In this document: piece by piece, positions 16,994 to 26,101 of the stretch
How the letters are laid out: every line of letters begins with the position of its first letter
Numbering within the stretch: the first letter of the stretch is position 1
NCBI RefSeq assembly: GCF_023115465.1
Contig: NZ_CP096034.1
Location: 2,604,001 to 2,668,000 of the forward strand
DNA length: 64,000 bases
Direction: 5' to 3'
Source: Gottfriedia acidiceleris
Lineage (GTDB): Bacteria; Bacillota; Bacilli; Bacillales; Bacillaceae_G
Translations under genes and position numbers: made by a program
The notes under the pieces: generated by a model
Databases searched by the model: none
Told to the model about the DNA's origin: nothing
Seen by the model: the letters and a program-made list of their open reading frames with translations, nothing else

Positions 16994-18217
16994 ATGTGGA
17001 AAAACCGAAACGTTTGGATCGTTTTGTTCGGTGAATTTGGTGCCGGTATAGGTCTTTGGTTCGGAATTATCGGAAATTTGGAATTTATGCAAAAACATGT
17101 ACCTTCTGATTTCTTTAAATCGTTAATTCTTTTTTTCGGTTTATTAGCAGGAGTGTTTGTTGGTCCGTTGGCTGGACGGTTAATTGATCAATATTCAAAG
17201 AAAAGGATTTTATTAATTAGTGGTTTAGGCCGAACTTTAAGTGTGATTCTTATGTTTTTTGCAATTCAATACGAAAGTATCATTTTCATGGTTTTATTTT
17301 TAGTTATGCTGCAAATTTCTGCTGCATTTTATTTCCCAGCGCTTCAAGCTGTTATACCAATGATTGTTAAAAACGAACAGTTATTAACTTTAAATGGGAT
17401 TCATATGAATATTTCTACAATATCAAGAATTGCTGGAACTTCAATTGGTGGTATTTTAGTTGTATCAACAAGTCTCACAAATGTATACGGAATGAGTATG
17501 CTAGCATATGCATTTTTATTTTTCATGACGTTCTTTTTACGAATAGAAGAACCTATGATCAAACCAATAAATGTAGAAAAAACAAAAAAATCTAAAGCAG
17601 ATAAAGGATTTGCTGAAATATTTGCTCTTATAAGGAACAGTCCAACAATCCTAAATTTATTTATTTTAAACCTGGTGCCAGTACTTTTTCTTGGCGGATT
17701 TAATTTAATGGTAATCGAAATAAGTGATCTTCAACATGATCCTTCAATTAAAGGCCTAATTTATACAAGTGAAGGTATCTCGTTCATGATTGGAGCATTT
17801 GTTATAAAACGATTAACAAAAAGGTATACGAATAAACAATTATTATACTTTTCAACTTTTTTAGTAGCTTTTGCTCAGCTATCACTTTTCTTTGCAGATC
17901 ACCATTGGATGACACTTATCTCATTTGCAATTTTCGGATTTTCAGTTGGTTGCTTCTTTCCTGTTTGTTCAACTGTTTTCCAAACTTCAATTGACAAATC
18001 ATACCATGGTCGACTTTTCTCATTTAGAAGTATGTATGACAGAGTAACATTCCAGATTGTTCTTTTAGGTACAGGACTATTTTTAGATACAATTGGTTTA
18101 CAATATATGGTTTTAATTTTCGGAACGGTTTCTCTCTTAATTCTTGCTAGATTATTATATAATGACAAAAAATCTAAAGCAGAGTTAGTGAATGAAACCA
18201 AAAACTTATCAATGTAA
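16994..18217 (+). CDS. MFS transporter, drug/macrolide efflux-like
   Basis: About 12 membrane helices over 407 residues. The MFS loop 2-3 motif appears as GPLAGRLIDQYSKKRIL. The overall look resembles Mef/MFS_3 exporters. A TTG at 16955 opens the frame, but GGGGAG sits at 16980-16985, eight bases before the ATG at 16994 (MWKNRNVWIVLFGEF...), which is preferred. The gene is monocistronic with its own terminator. Substrate is not predictable. Confidence 0.85.
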   Translation: MWKNRNVWIVLFGEFGAGIGLWFGIIGNLEFMQKHVPSDFFKSLILFFGLLAGVFVGPLAGRLIDQYSKKRILLISGLGRTLSVILMFFAIQYESIIFMVLFLVMLQISAAFYFPALQAVIPMIVKNEQLLTLNGIHMNISTISRIAGTSIGGILVVSTSLTNVYGMSMLAYAFLFFMTFFLRIEEPMIKPINVEKTKKSKADKGFAEIFALIRNSPTILNLFILNLVPVLFLGGFNLMVIEISDLQHDPSIKGLIYTSEGISFMIGAFVIKRLTKRYTNKQLLYFSTFLVAFAQLSLFFADHHWMTLISFAIFGFSVGCFFPVCSTVFQTSIDKSYHGRLFSFRSMYDRVTFQIVLLGTGLFLDTIGLQYMVLIFGTVSLLILARLLYNDKKSKAELVNETKNLSM

Positions 18218-18218
18218 T

Positions 18219-18272
18219 TAAAAGAGGCTGTCTCAATAGTCAAGTTAACTGACACAGAGGCTCCTCTTTTTC
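18219..18272 (+). terminator. Terminator of the MFS gene
   Basis: Outer AAAAGAGG / CCTCTTTTT and inner TGTC / GACA pairings are followed by a T-rich tail, directly after the stop codon. Confidence 0.7.
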
Positions 18273-18522
18273 ATTCTTATTTCTTAACTTAAGTGTGGTA
18301 ATCGGGAGTATTAAACACATTTGATATGTAAGTGAGGACAGATTTTTAATGAATTTCGAATAAATTAGAACATATTTACTAGTAACTAATTTAAAAAGTA
18401 TCAACAATCTTACAATTTCAAGGTCATAATACCCAACCGGTACAGGTAATTTACAGTCCCTTTCATAAAAAAAAGGGGTCCATCTTAATTACAATGTTGG
18501 AACACCCTCATTTTATTAAATT

Positions 18523-18822
18523 TCAATATCCGTATGCAGCTAAAAATTCATTCAAACTTGTATACAGTGTAACGACTTCCCATTTTCGTTCAAATTCATA
18601 GGTAGTACATACTTCCCCTGATTCCTCATTGATAAAAATAACATCATCCGTTTCGTCATCGAAACCAATGATTAACCAATTTTCTGGCCATTGTATTTTT
18701 TTAGTTAAGTCCTTTTTAGCCTCATTTAAATCCTCTTCTTTTATAAAATAGATCGTCATATTTTCATTTGAGACTTCATCTATATCGATTCCTTTAATTC
18801 TTGAAAACCATTCATTTTGCAT
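18523..18822 (-). CDS. SMI1/KNR4 (SUKH)-like small protein
   Basis: 99 acidic residues. The central WLIIGFDDETDDVIFINEESGEVCTT resembles the SUKH core (I-G-x-D...D-x-I..d...G.VY), and the end EVVTLYTSLNEFLAAYGY matches the closing helix of the fold. The family's N-terminal half is shortened. SUKH proteins are often immunity proteins for polymorphic toxins, but no toxin gene lies adjacent, so a housekeeping role is equally possible. GTGGGG precedes the ATG. Confidence 0.6.
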   Translation of the reverse strand: MQNEWFSRIKGIDIDEVSNENMTIYFIKEEDLNEAKKDLTKKIQWPENWLIIGFDDETDDVIFINEESGEVCTTYEFERKWEVVTLYTSLNEFLAAYGY

Positions 18823-18848
18823 TTATTATTCCCCACTTCCAATAAGAA

Positions 18849-18877
18849 AGCCTGTATCAACCAAATGATCACAGGCT
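18849..18877 (-). terminator. Terminator of the 33-residue ORF
   Basis: AGCCTGT pairs with ACAGGCT, with additional TCA/TGA pairing inside. TTTCTTATT follows on the minus strand, directly after the stop of the small gene. Confidence 0.65.
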
Positions 18878-18884
18878 AACTTTT

Positions 18885-18986
18885 TTACTTTTGTGCTTTT
18901 TTTGATTCAGATAAATTTGATTTATCTTCGTAGTTAGGTTGTTTTTGACCGGCGTTATTTTTTCTTCCACCATTTCCACGTCCCAT
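18885..18986 (-). CDS. Small hydrophilic protein, 33 residues
   Basis: Reads MGRGNGGRKNNAGQKQPNYE and continues DKSNLSESKKAQK. A perfect AAGGAGG lies eight bases before the ATG and a terminator follows at once, so this is very likely a real gene. It is Gly/Asn/Lys-rich, without hydrophobic stretches or cysteines. The composition recalls minor small acid-soluble spore proteins, but no family was recognised and none is claimed. Confidence 0.6.
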   Translation of the reverse strand: MGRGNGGRKNNAGQKQPNYEDKSNLSESKKAQK

Positions 18987-19052
18987 TTCTTTCGCCTCCT
19001 TAAATTGTCATAAAAATATTTTATACAATTAAGGTCAGACTATCCCAATAAA

Positions 19053-19313
19053 TTACAGGAAGAAAAAATAGATAACAAATTGGATAAATAGGATGATCCA
19101 ATAACCAAAAACAAATGTTGGATGCTTTGTTTTATGTTTAAAATAATACATTCCTAAAATTGAACCAATCGAACCCCCGATAATTGCAAGTAAAAATAAG
19201 ATACGTTCAGGAATTCTCCATGCTTTTCTTTTTGCCCTAGACTTATCAATTCCCATAATTGCGAATGAAACAATGTTGACAATTACTAAATAAAACATAA
19301 AATACCCTACCAT
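19053..19313 (-). CDS. DUF1294 family membrane protein
   Basis: 86 residues with three hydrophobic helices and the DUF1294 core: IMGIDKSRAKRKAWRIPE, then FLLAIIGGSIGSILGMYYFKHKTKH. Known from Bacillus (YsdA-like); function unknown. The ATG follows GAGGG. Confidence 0.8.
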   Translation of the reverse strand: MVGYFMFYLVIVNIVSFAIMGIDKSRAKRKAWRIPERILFLLAIIGGSIGSILGMYYFKHKTKHPTFVFGYWIILFIQFVIYFFFL

Positions 19314-19335
19314 TTGGATCCCTCATAAGACTCGT

Positions 19336-19812
19336 TTATTTTGAAATTTTTGCTATTTTGCTACGAGTTGTTTGTATTAAATCTTTTGCATTCAATTGAA
19401 GTTGTATACCTATTTTTCCACCGCTTACAATAATCTCTTCTATATTATTAACAGATTCTTCAATAAAAGTAGGGTATTGCTTTTTCATACCAATAGGTGA
19501 ACATCCACCTCGAACATATCCTGTACTTGCTAAAAGGTCTTTCACTGGCAATAATTCTACTTTCTTTTCTCCAGCAGCTTTTGCTGCTAATTTTAAATCT
19601 AATTCTTTTTCGACTGGTATGACAAATACATAAATCGCCTTGGATGGACTGATGGATACAAGTGTTTTATAAACTAATTCAGGATCTTTATTTATTTTAT
19701 TTGCTACTGATATCCCATCAATCAATCCATCATTCGAGTCATAAATTAAAGTTGTATAGTTAACTTTTTTTGAATCTAACATTCTCATTGCATTCGTTTT
19801 ACTTACAGCCAT
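19336..19812 (-). CDS. ybaK: Cys-tRNA(Pro) deacylase, YbaK/EbsC family
   Basis: 158-residue aminoacyl-tRNA editing domain. YbaK hydrolyses Cys mischarged onto tRNA-Pro. Family features include the N-terminal TNAMRMLDSKKVNYTTLIYD, the substrate-pocket lysine region KTLVSIS, and GYVRGGCSPIGMKKQYPTFI, the GxxSPxG-like loop of the fold. The longer frame from 19839 contains GAAAGGAG, which serves the ATG at 19812. It may be cotranscribed with rarD upstream. Confidence 0.9.
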   Translation of the reverse strand: MAVSKTNAMRMLDSKKVNYTTLIYDSNDGLIDGISVANKINKDPELVYKTLVSISPSKAIYVFVIPVEKELDLKLAAKAAGEKKVELLPVKDLLASTGYVRGGCSPIGMKKQYPTFIEESVNNIEEIIVSGGKIGIQLQLNAKDLIQTTRSKIAKISK

Positions 19813-19848
19813 TTTTACTCCTTTCAATGCTACAAACATAAAATATTT

Positions 19849-20784
19849 TTAGGCAGATATTGATTGTTTTTTATTTCGATTTTTAAGTTTTTGTTCAATG
19901 GATTTCATAAACGGTGTCGTTGAGACCGCAAATACGATACAAGCTAACCAAATAAATGAAAATGAGATAAAGTCTTTCTTTGAGAAACTTTCATCGTATA
20001 CTAAAATCCCTATTAATAAACTAATTGTTGGTGATATAAATTGCAAAAAACCAACATACGTATAAGGAATTAATTGTGCTGCTTTACCGAAAAATAATAA
20101 TGGAATGATTGTTACTAAACCAGCACCTACTATTAATAATTGCTCAATTGGTGCACTTTGTACAAGTCCTGCTTGGCCTTTATAAGCTAGGAAACCAAAG
20201 TACAGTAAGGCTACTGGAAAAATTATTAATGTCTCAATTGTAAGGCTTAAAAAAGAATCGATATTTAAAATCTTTTTCAATAATCCATAAAAGGCAAATG
20301 TTAAAGATAATAGTATGGCTACGATTGGTAACGTACCTGACATGATTGTTAAATATCCAACACCTATTGTTGCTAAACAAACTGAAACGATTTGCCAAAT
20401 TGACAGAGACTCTTTTAATACGATTACACCAAGTATAATACTAACTAAAGGATTAATATAATAGCCTAAACTTGCATCAAGAATATGATTTGAATTGACG
20501 GCCCAAATATATATTAGCCAATTGGTACTAATTAATAGTGAAATAGCAATCATTGAAACTAATACTTTTTTATTACTTACCAATTGCTTCCAAGTATTTT
20601 TAAATTGCCTTAATTTTTTTGTAAGAAGAATGAAAAGTATTAACGTTACAAAAGACCATATAATACGATGAGTTAATATTTCAAAAGGAGAAATATCTTG
20701 AATTAGTTTCCAATAAATTGGTAAGACACCCCATACCACATATGCAAGTACACCGTACAAAACCCCTTTAAGTGTGTTGTTCAT
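19849..20784 (-). CDS. rarD: RarD/EamA family transporter
   Basis: About ten membrane helices in two EamA halves over 311 residues. The family start (GVLYGVLAYVVWGVLPIYWKLI) is diagnostic for RarD, a drug/metabolite superfamily permease of unsettled substrate. A frame opening at 20919 would overlap the preceding MFS gene and adds a region unlike RarD. The ATG at 20784 (MNNTLKGVLYG...) gives the normal N-terminus, with GGGAG close upstream. It lies 25 bp after the MFS exporter gene, so the two probably form an operon. Confidence 0.87.
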   Translation of the reverse strand: MNNTLKGVLYGVLAYVVWGVLPIYWKLIQDISPFEILTHRIIWSFVTLILFILLTKKLRQFKNTWKQLVSNKKVLVSMIAISLLISTNWLIYIWAVNSNHILDASLGYYINPLVSIILGVIVLKESLSIWQIVSVCLATIGVGYLTIMSGTLPIVAILLSLTFAFYGLLKKILNIDSFLSLTIETLIIFPVALLYFGFLAYKGQAGLVQSAPIEQLLIVGAGLVTIIPLLFFGKAAQLIPYTYVGFLQFISPTISLLIGILVYDESFSKKDFISFSFIWLACIVFAVSTTPFMKSIEQKLKNRNKKQSISA

Positions 20785-20809
20785 TGTCTCCCAGCTTTCT
20801 TTTTCTAAA

Positions 20810-22249
20810 TTAGTGTGCAATTTCAACCTTTTTTTCTTCAGATTGTTCAGAAGGTAAAAATAAGACGAAAATAAACGTAATAATACTAAAAACTGCCATA
20901 AATAAAGTGATGATTTCAAAACCTGCAGTAACAGCTTTTACTGTCGATAAATGATTGATTTGATTATGAGCATTAAGTACTAATTTTTGACCATTCAATA
21001 CTTCGGATGCCTTAATTGTAAAAATAGTTCCTAACACTGCAACCGTAATTGTTTGGGAAAAAGTATTTAAAAAGGAATTTGCAGCAATTGCAATACCCCT
21101 TTGGTTCATTCCTACAGCTGATGAAATTAGGATCATATAAATTGGAAAAGATAATCCAAAGCCAAGACCTAAAAATGCATTAAATGGATAAATTAATAGT
21201 TTTGAATCATGGAAAAAGTTCATCCCTAAGGCACCTATAATACATAAAAAAGCACCTAATAGGATAATATTTCTTGCCTTCATTTTCTTAATGAAGCGAC
21301 CAGATAAAAATGAACCTAGTGTCCAAGCAAATGAAAGTGGAATTAACATTAAACCTGACTGTGTCGCACTTAATCCAAACACACTTTGATTATAAACTGG
21401 TAAATAGACCTCGATCGAGATTAGAAGTGCATGTGCAATAAACATTGCTGCATATGTTACAACTAAATGACGGATTTTAAATAAAGAAAGTGGTAATAAT
21501 GGCTCCTTTGCTCTTGTTTCAACAAATAGAAATAACCCAAATAAAATGATTGCAAATGCAAAAAGGAATAATAAATCCGGAGAAGTCCAGTTATGTTGCT
21601 CTCCCCCTACAACTAAAGCATATAAAGCTGATAAAGTACTTAATATAAAAAGAATGGATCCTAAATAATCAATTGAAATTGTATTTTTACGGTCAATTTT
21701 TTGATGATAAAATTTCCAAAATAGAATAATAGAAATGATTCCGAATGGAAAATTAATAAAAAAGATATAACGCCAAGAAATGAAGTCTACAAAAAATCCT
21801 CCAACTAATGGACCAATTACACTTGAAACTGCCCAAACGGCACTAATATACCCTTGAACTTTAGCCCTTTCTTGAAATGGATACAAATCACTTATTACCG
21901 TCATCGTTAAAGGTAATGCTGCTCCTGCACCTAGCCCTTGAATTGTACGAAATAATATTAATTGACCCATATTTTGTGAAAAACCACATAATACTGAACC
22001 TAAAATAAATAAAATGATCCCAAACATTAATAAGTTTTTGCGACCATATAAATCCGATAACTTCCCATAAATCGGTGTCGTTACAGTCATTGCCAACATA
22101 TAAGCTGCAAAAATCCAACTCATCAACTTAACACCAGATAATTCTGTAGTGATGGTAGGTGTGGCAGTTGTTATAATCGTCCCTTCAATCGCAGACAATG
22201 TAACTGCTACCAACAACCCGATCGTCACTAGCCTTCGATTAGTTTCCAT
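20810..22249 (-). CDS. MDR-type MFS exporter, DHA2 family (14 TM)
   Basis: 479 residues with about 14 membrane helices. Motif A appears as YGKLSDLYGRKNLL, and the antiporter motif C region as AVWAVSSVIGPLVGGFFVD. Residues GTIITTATPTI in helix 1 fit the DHA2 type. The closest Bacillus type is YusP-like multidrug exporters. It precedes rarD with a 25-bp gap. Confidence 0.87.
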   Translation of the reverse strand: METNRRLVTIGLLVAVTLSAIEGTIITTATPTITTELSGVKLMSWIFAAYMLAMTVTTPIYGKLSDLYGRKNLLMFGIILFILGSVLCGFSQNMGQLILFRTIQGLGAGAALPLTMTVISDLYPFQERAKVQGYISAVWAVSSVIGPLVGGFFVDFISWRYIFFINFPFGIISIILFWKFYHQKIDRKNTISIDYLGSILFILSTLSALYALVVGGEQHNWTSPDLLFLFAFAIILFGLFLFVETRAKEPLLPLSLFKIRHLVVTYAAMFIAHALLISIEVYLPVYNQSVFGLSATQSGLMLIPLSFAWTLGSFLSGRFIKKMKARNIILLGAFLCIIGALGMNFFHDSKLLIYPFNAFLGLGFGLSFPIYMILISSAVGMNQRGIAIAANSFLNTFSQTITVAVLGTIFTIKASEVLNGQKLVLNAHNQINHLSTVKAVTAGFEIITLFMAVFSIITFIFVLFLPSEQSEEKKVEIAH

Positions 22250-22328
22250 AGTATACCTCCATTCGAGAGCAGATATAAGGATTGAATTTTTTCACAATAG
22301 ATAAATATTCCTATGCACTCTTAAAAAT

Positions 22329-22355
22329 AATAGAAGCTCTAATGGAGCTTCTATT
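22329..22355 (-). terminator. Terminator of msrA
   Basis: A perfect stem AATAGAAGCTC / GAGCTTCTATT is followed on the minus strand by ATTTTTAAG. Confidence 0.8.
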
Positions 22356-22365
22356 GTTTCCCTGC

Positions 22366-22887
22366 CTACTTTTTCCAATTTGATTCAATAAATTCGTCTC
22401 TTCCAGACATCGCTCTATCTTCTTTATAGTGTTTTGGATTTTTTTTATGATAGTCTTGGTGATACTCTTCAGCCTCATAAAAAGTAGTTGCCTGTAATAT
22501 TTCAGTTACGATCGGTTTCTTAAAAATATTACTTTCAATTAATTTTTCTTTTGATTCCATTGCTTCCTTAAGCTGTGAATCATTATGAACAAAGATTGCA
22601 GCTCGGTATTGTGAACCTCTATCCTGGAATTGACCGTCTGGATCTGTTGGATCAATTTGTGGCCAAAATAATTCTAATAGTTTTTTGTATGAGAATAATT
22701 CATCGTCAAATGTAATTTGAACTACTTCATAATGACCAGTAGTCCCCTTTTTAACCTCTTCATACGTAGGGTTTTCTAATTCCCCACCCATATAACCTGA
22801 AACAATACCATGTATACCAGGTAAATCCTCAAACGGTGTTACCATACACCAAAAACAACCACCTGCAAATGTAGCTTTTTGAATCAT
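22366..22887 (-). CDS. msrA: Peptide-methionine (S)-S-oxide reductase MsrA
   Basis: The catalytic GCFWC is at residues 10-14 (nucleophile Cys11), followed by GYMGG, DPTDPDGQFQDRGSQYR and the substrate-binding EEYHQDYHKKNP. It repairs methionine-S-sulfoxide in proteins. This is the short 173-residue form without MsrB fusion. It lacks the resolving C-terminal Cys seen in some MsrA types, the chain ending FIESNWKK. It is monocistronic. Confidence 0.95.
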   Translation of the reverse strand: MIQKATFAGGCFWCMVTPFEDLPGIHGIVSGYMGGELENPTYEEVKKGTTGHYEVVQITFDDELFSYKKLLELFWPQIDPTDPDGQFQDRGSQYRAAIFVHNDSQLKEAMESKEKLIESNIFKKPIVTEILQATTFYEAEEYHQDYHKKNPKHYKEDRAMSGRDEFIESNWKK

Positions 22888-23070
22888 TTTAAATCCTCCT
22901 TACATTACCCAGTTTACATAATATCATTATGTTAAACCCATATATTTCTTTCATCTTATCTTATCTCTTTTAAAAGAATTTTTAAATATTTTAGCTCATA
23001 ATTTTCCAATTTTTTATAAAATGAATTTCATTAGCCTAATTGGACTTTTACTAAACTAAAAAGACGATAA

Positions 23071-23116
23071 AAAACAGACATAAATTGTCTATTCGAATGA
23101 CAATTATGTCTGTTTT
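23071..23116 (-). terminator. Terminator of the efe operon
   Basis: A long stem AAAACAGACATA-ATTGTC / GACAAT-TATGTCTGTTTT is followed by T on both strands, just downstream of efeU. Confidence 0.85.
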
Positions 23117-23127
23117 CTTATACTGTT

Positions 23128-24840
23128 TTAAGCAGCAATTGATTTATTATTGTTTTTAATTCTTGTTCCAACGAACAACCAAATGACAAATAGTAATAAA
23201 ATTAGTTGTGGAATGATACTTTCTAGGGAAGGATAAATCCCTAATTTAGGTATTGTTGGAAAAATAGTGCTCATATGGTCAGGCAAATAGCCAATTCCTT
23301 GTAATGCATGAATACTTTGACCAATGAATTTAAACGTCAAGTAATAAATACATAAACTTGCGATTGTAAAAAACGGCTTTAAAGGAATAAATTTGCTTCC
23401 TTTTAAGATGAAGATTCCAATTATAACAAGTAAAATGATCCCACCTGAAAAACCAGCAATCAATTCTTTCGCTGTAATTGAAGAACTCATACCGATATAA
23501 AACACGACCGTTTCGGCGCCTTCTCTAAATACTGCAAAAAATGAAAGTAAACTTAATGAAAGAATTCCTCCGCCTGCAATAGCTGCTTTTGCTTTTTCTT
23601 TCATCTTGCTACCATATTCTTGTTGACGAGATTGTTTATGCAACCATAACCCAACTGTTAACATGAAAACAACCGCAATAAGACCAGAGATCCCTTCAAT
23701 TAATTGATTACTAATTCCGGCTGAGATTTTTGATAATAAAAACTGGAATAATAAACCGGCTACTAAACTAGCTACTATACCAAAAGCACCACCAACGAAG
23801 ATCCACTTACGTGCTGATTCTTGTTTACCTTTTGACACTAATGCTAGTAAAGCGGAAATAATAATTAAAGCCTCTAAACCTTCACGGAATACAATTGTCC
23901 CTGCATCAAACGTCGTATAGGATGTTTTCTTCGTAGCTAAGTTTAAATTGTTTTGAATTTGTTTTAATGTTTTCATCGTTGTAGCAGATTTAGGCTTTTC
24001 TGTTAACTGAGTTAATGCAATGGATGTATCATTTTCAATCTTCTTATATAATTCCATTGAATTTGCTTGAACCATTACTTCAACATAAGGCCAATCTTGT
24101 ATAAATTCATTAAAAGTAGTTTGTGCTTTTTCTGTATCATTAGATTCTACATAATTGATTGTTTGATTGAGTAGCTTGATTGCTTTTTCAATACTGACTT
24201 CTTTTGTTGTGTCACTACTTGGATTATTCAAAACATCAATTAATTTAGTAAAAGATTCATTTACTTTAGTAATTGAAGGTTTTTCAGTAAACAAAGTTGA
24301 CCTTGAAGTAATCATATTTGCTTCGATTGAACCATAAAAACCACTGTTTGCTTTTCTTATATCATTTTCTACTTTAGACCATTCAATTTCAAAAAGCTTA
24401 TACTCTGTTTGTGCTTTTTCCCAATTCGATTCATTTGATAAAGTTTTAACATTATTTAAATGAAATAATAGTTTAGTAAGATTAATTTGAGAAAGATCTT
24501 TTTTATCATTCGTATTTTCAATCCACTTTTCTGTTTCAAAAGCTATGCCGCGAATATCATCTTTTACTGTTGCAAGTTCATTTTGATCGATATCTTTAAT
24601 CGCTTGGTCAACAAGTTTAGTTAATCTTGAAGTTTTTTTCTCATTTTTAATTAATTCTTTAATCGCTAATAAATCTGTTTTTACTTTATCTTTTTCACCA
24701 TTTTTAACTTCTGTTAAAGAGTTACCAATATGTGAAAGTACTTGTTCTTGAATATCAGTTTCAGCAAATGTTTTATGAAACGGACTAAATATTAAACTAA
24801 AAAATAGTAAACTAGCTGCTAAAAGTATATTTTTTTTCAT
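23128..24840 (-). CDS. efeU: EfeU, FTR1-family ferrous iron permease
   Basis: A signal-like N-terminus and a ~290-residue extracytoplasmic domain rich in Glu and Lys precede about seven membrane helices. Both FTR1 iron motifs are present: FREGLEAL at ~321-328 and FREGAETV in the fourth helix region. In EfeUOB-type systems the permease imports iron delivered by EfeO and oxidised or released by EfeB. A GTG at 24849 opens the frame, but AGGTGA precedes the ATG at 24840, which is preferred. It is third in the efeO-efeB-efeU operon. Confidence 0.92.
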   Translation of the reverse strand: MKKNILLAASLLFFSLIFSPFHKTFAETDIQEQVLSHIGNSLTEVKNGEKDKVKTDLLAIKELIKNEKKTSRLTKLVDQAIKDIDQNELATVKDDIRGIAFETEKWIENTNDKKDLSQINLTKLLFHLNNVKTLSNESNWEKAQTEYKLFEIEWSKVENDIRKANSGFYGSIEANMITSRSTLFTEKPSITKVNESFTKLIDVLNNPSSDTTKEVSIEKAIKLLNQTINYVESNDTEKAQTTFNEFIQDWPYVEVMVQANSMELYKKIENDTSIALTQLTEKPKSATTMKTLKQIQNNLNLATKKTSYTTFDAGTIVFREGLEALIIISALLALVSKGKQESARKWIFVGGAFGIVASLVAGLLFQFLLSKISAGISNQLIEGISGLIAVVFMLTVGLWLHKQSRQQEYGSKMKEKAKAAIAGGGILSLSLLSFFAVFREGAETVVFYIGMSSSITAKELIAGFSGGIILLVIIGIFILKGSKFIPLKPFFTIASLCIYYLTFKFIGQSIHALQGIGYLPDHMSTIFPTIPKLGIYPSLESIIPQLILLLFVIWLFVGTRIKNNNKSIAA

Positions 24841-24849
24841 GTAATTCAC

Positions 24850-26100
24850 CTAAAGTAATCCTTCACCAATATAACTTCCATTCTTAACACCTGGGAAGCA
24901 TGCAAATACTGCACTACCATTATGCTCAATGTATTCGTTCAATAAATCCATTTTTGCTAATTTATCTTGTAAAGGAATAAATTGTTTTTCTAAGTCTCTT
25001 TGGAAACTAACAAATAGTAAGCCTGCATCTAATTTTCCTGTTTGGATATCAAGTCCGTCAGTATATGAATAAGATCTTCTTAATATTTTTATTTTACCTT
25101 TTCCTCTTGCTAAGGCAACATGTGAATCTGCAGGAATCAGTAATTTCCCATTATCATCTGTTTTCTTTAAATCTATTTTAGCAAATTCACTACTTTCACC
25201 AATTGGTGCACCAGATGCTCTGTGACGTCCAAATGTTTGTTCTTGATCTTGTAATGAACTACGATCCCATTCCTCAACACGAATTCGAATACGTCTAGCA
25301 ACTAGATAAGAACCACCTGTTAGCCAAGCAGGACCATCGCCATTTTGCACCCAAATATGTGTATTCATTTCTTTTTCATCTTTTGTATCTGGGTTTCCAG
25401 TACCGTCTTTAAAGCCCATTAGGTTCCTAGGTGTACTACCAGATGGATCGGCTCCAGATGAACGTTGGAATCCGTGCTGCATCCATTTTAAACTAACCGT
25501 TCCGCGTCCAATTCGAATTAAGTTTCTTACGCCATGAAACGCAACTTGTTGATCATTTGCACAAACTTGAACTACGATGTCTCCACCGTTCCATTCCTCT
25601 CTTAAATCATCACCAGGGAAATGAGGTAAATCTTTTAACCCCGATGGTTTACTTGATTGAATTGATAATCGATCAAAAAATGAAGGTCCAACTCCAAATG
25701 TAAACGTAAGCTTCATTGGTTGTAGACCTGTTGCTTCACCCGTATCAATTGGTGGTGATGAAGGAAATTCAGAATCGCCTAGTTCTTTACCTTCACTCAT
25801 TAAAGCTGCTGCTTCAGTCCATTTTTTAAACATTGTTTTGACATCTGCTTTTGAAGTAGTTTCTAGTTTAAATGACGCCAAATACATAAAATCTTGGGCA
25901 GGTGTTGTAATACCTTGTTGCTTTTTACCATAAAACGGAAGAATCTCTTTTGCATCCGCTTTAGCCGGTGAAAAGAAATTAGTTACTTTTTCAGTAGCTG
26001 CTTCAATACCAGTTGCACCAATTAGTATACCAGCTCCACCAACCCCAATAAGTTTTAATGCATCTCTTCTAGAAACTTTATTGGTTTCTAATTTTTTCAT
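24850..26100 (-). CDS. efeB: EfeB, Tat-exported Dyp-type heme peroxidase
   Basis: The twin-arginine signal is SRRDALKLIGVGG at 10-22 with a hydrophobic core. The Dyp motif GXXDG is present as GFKDGTGNP, and the heme region as FGRHRASGAPIG. In Bacillus, EfeB (YwbN) is a classic Tat substrate that oxidises ferrous iron for EfeU uptake. The ATG sits 1 nt after the efeO stop; the AGGGG ribosome binding site lies inside the end of efeO, indicating coupled translation. Confidence 0.93.
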   Translation of the reverse strand: MKKLETNKVSRRDALKLIGVGGAGILIGATGIEAATEKVTNFFSPAKADAKEILPFYGKKQQGITTPAQDFMYLASFKLETTSKADVKTMFKKWTEAAALMSEGKELGDSEFPSSPPIDTGEATGLQPMKLTFTFGVGPSFFDRLSIQSSKPSGLKDLPHFPGDDLREEWNGGDIVVQVCANDQQVAFHGVRNLIRIGRGTVSLKWMQHGFQRSSGADPSGSTPRNLMGFKDGTGNPDTKDEKEMNTHIWVQNGDGPAWLTGGSYLVARRIRIRVEEWDRSSLQDQEQTFGRHRASGAPIGESSEFAKIDLKKTDDNGKLLIPADSHVALARGKGKIKILRRSYSYTDGLDIQTGKLDAGLLFVSFQRDLEKQFIPLQDKLAKMDLLNEYIEHNGSAVFACFPGVKNGSYIGEGLL

Positions 26101-26101
26101 A

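Noticed and set aside
20785-20919. N-terminal extension of RarD overlapping the MFS gene
   Set aside because: The extension is unlike RarD and overlaps the upstream coding sequence. The internal ATG gives the family N-terminus.
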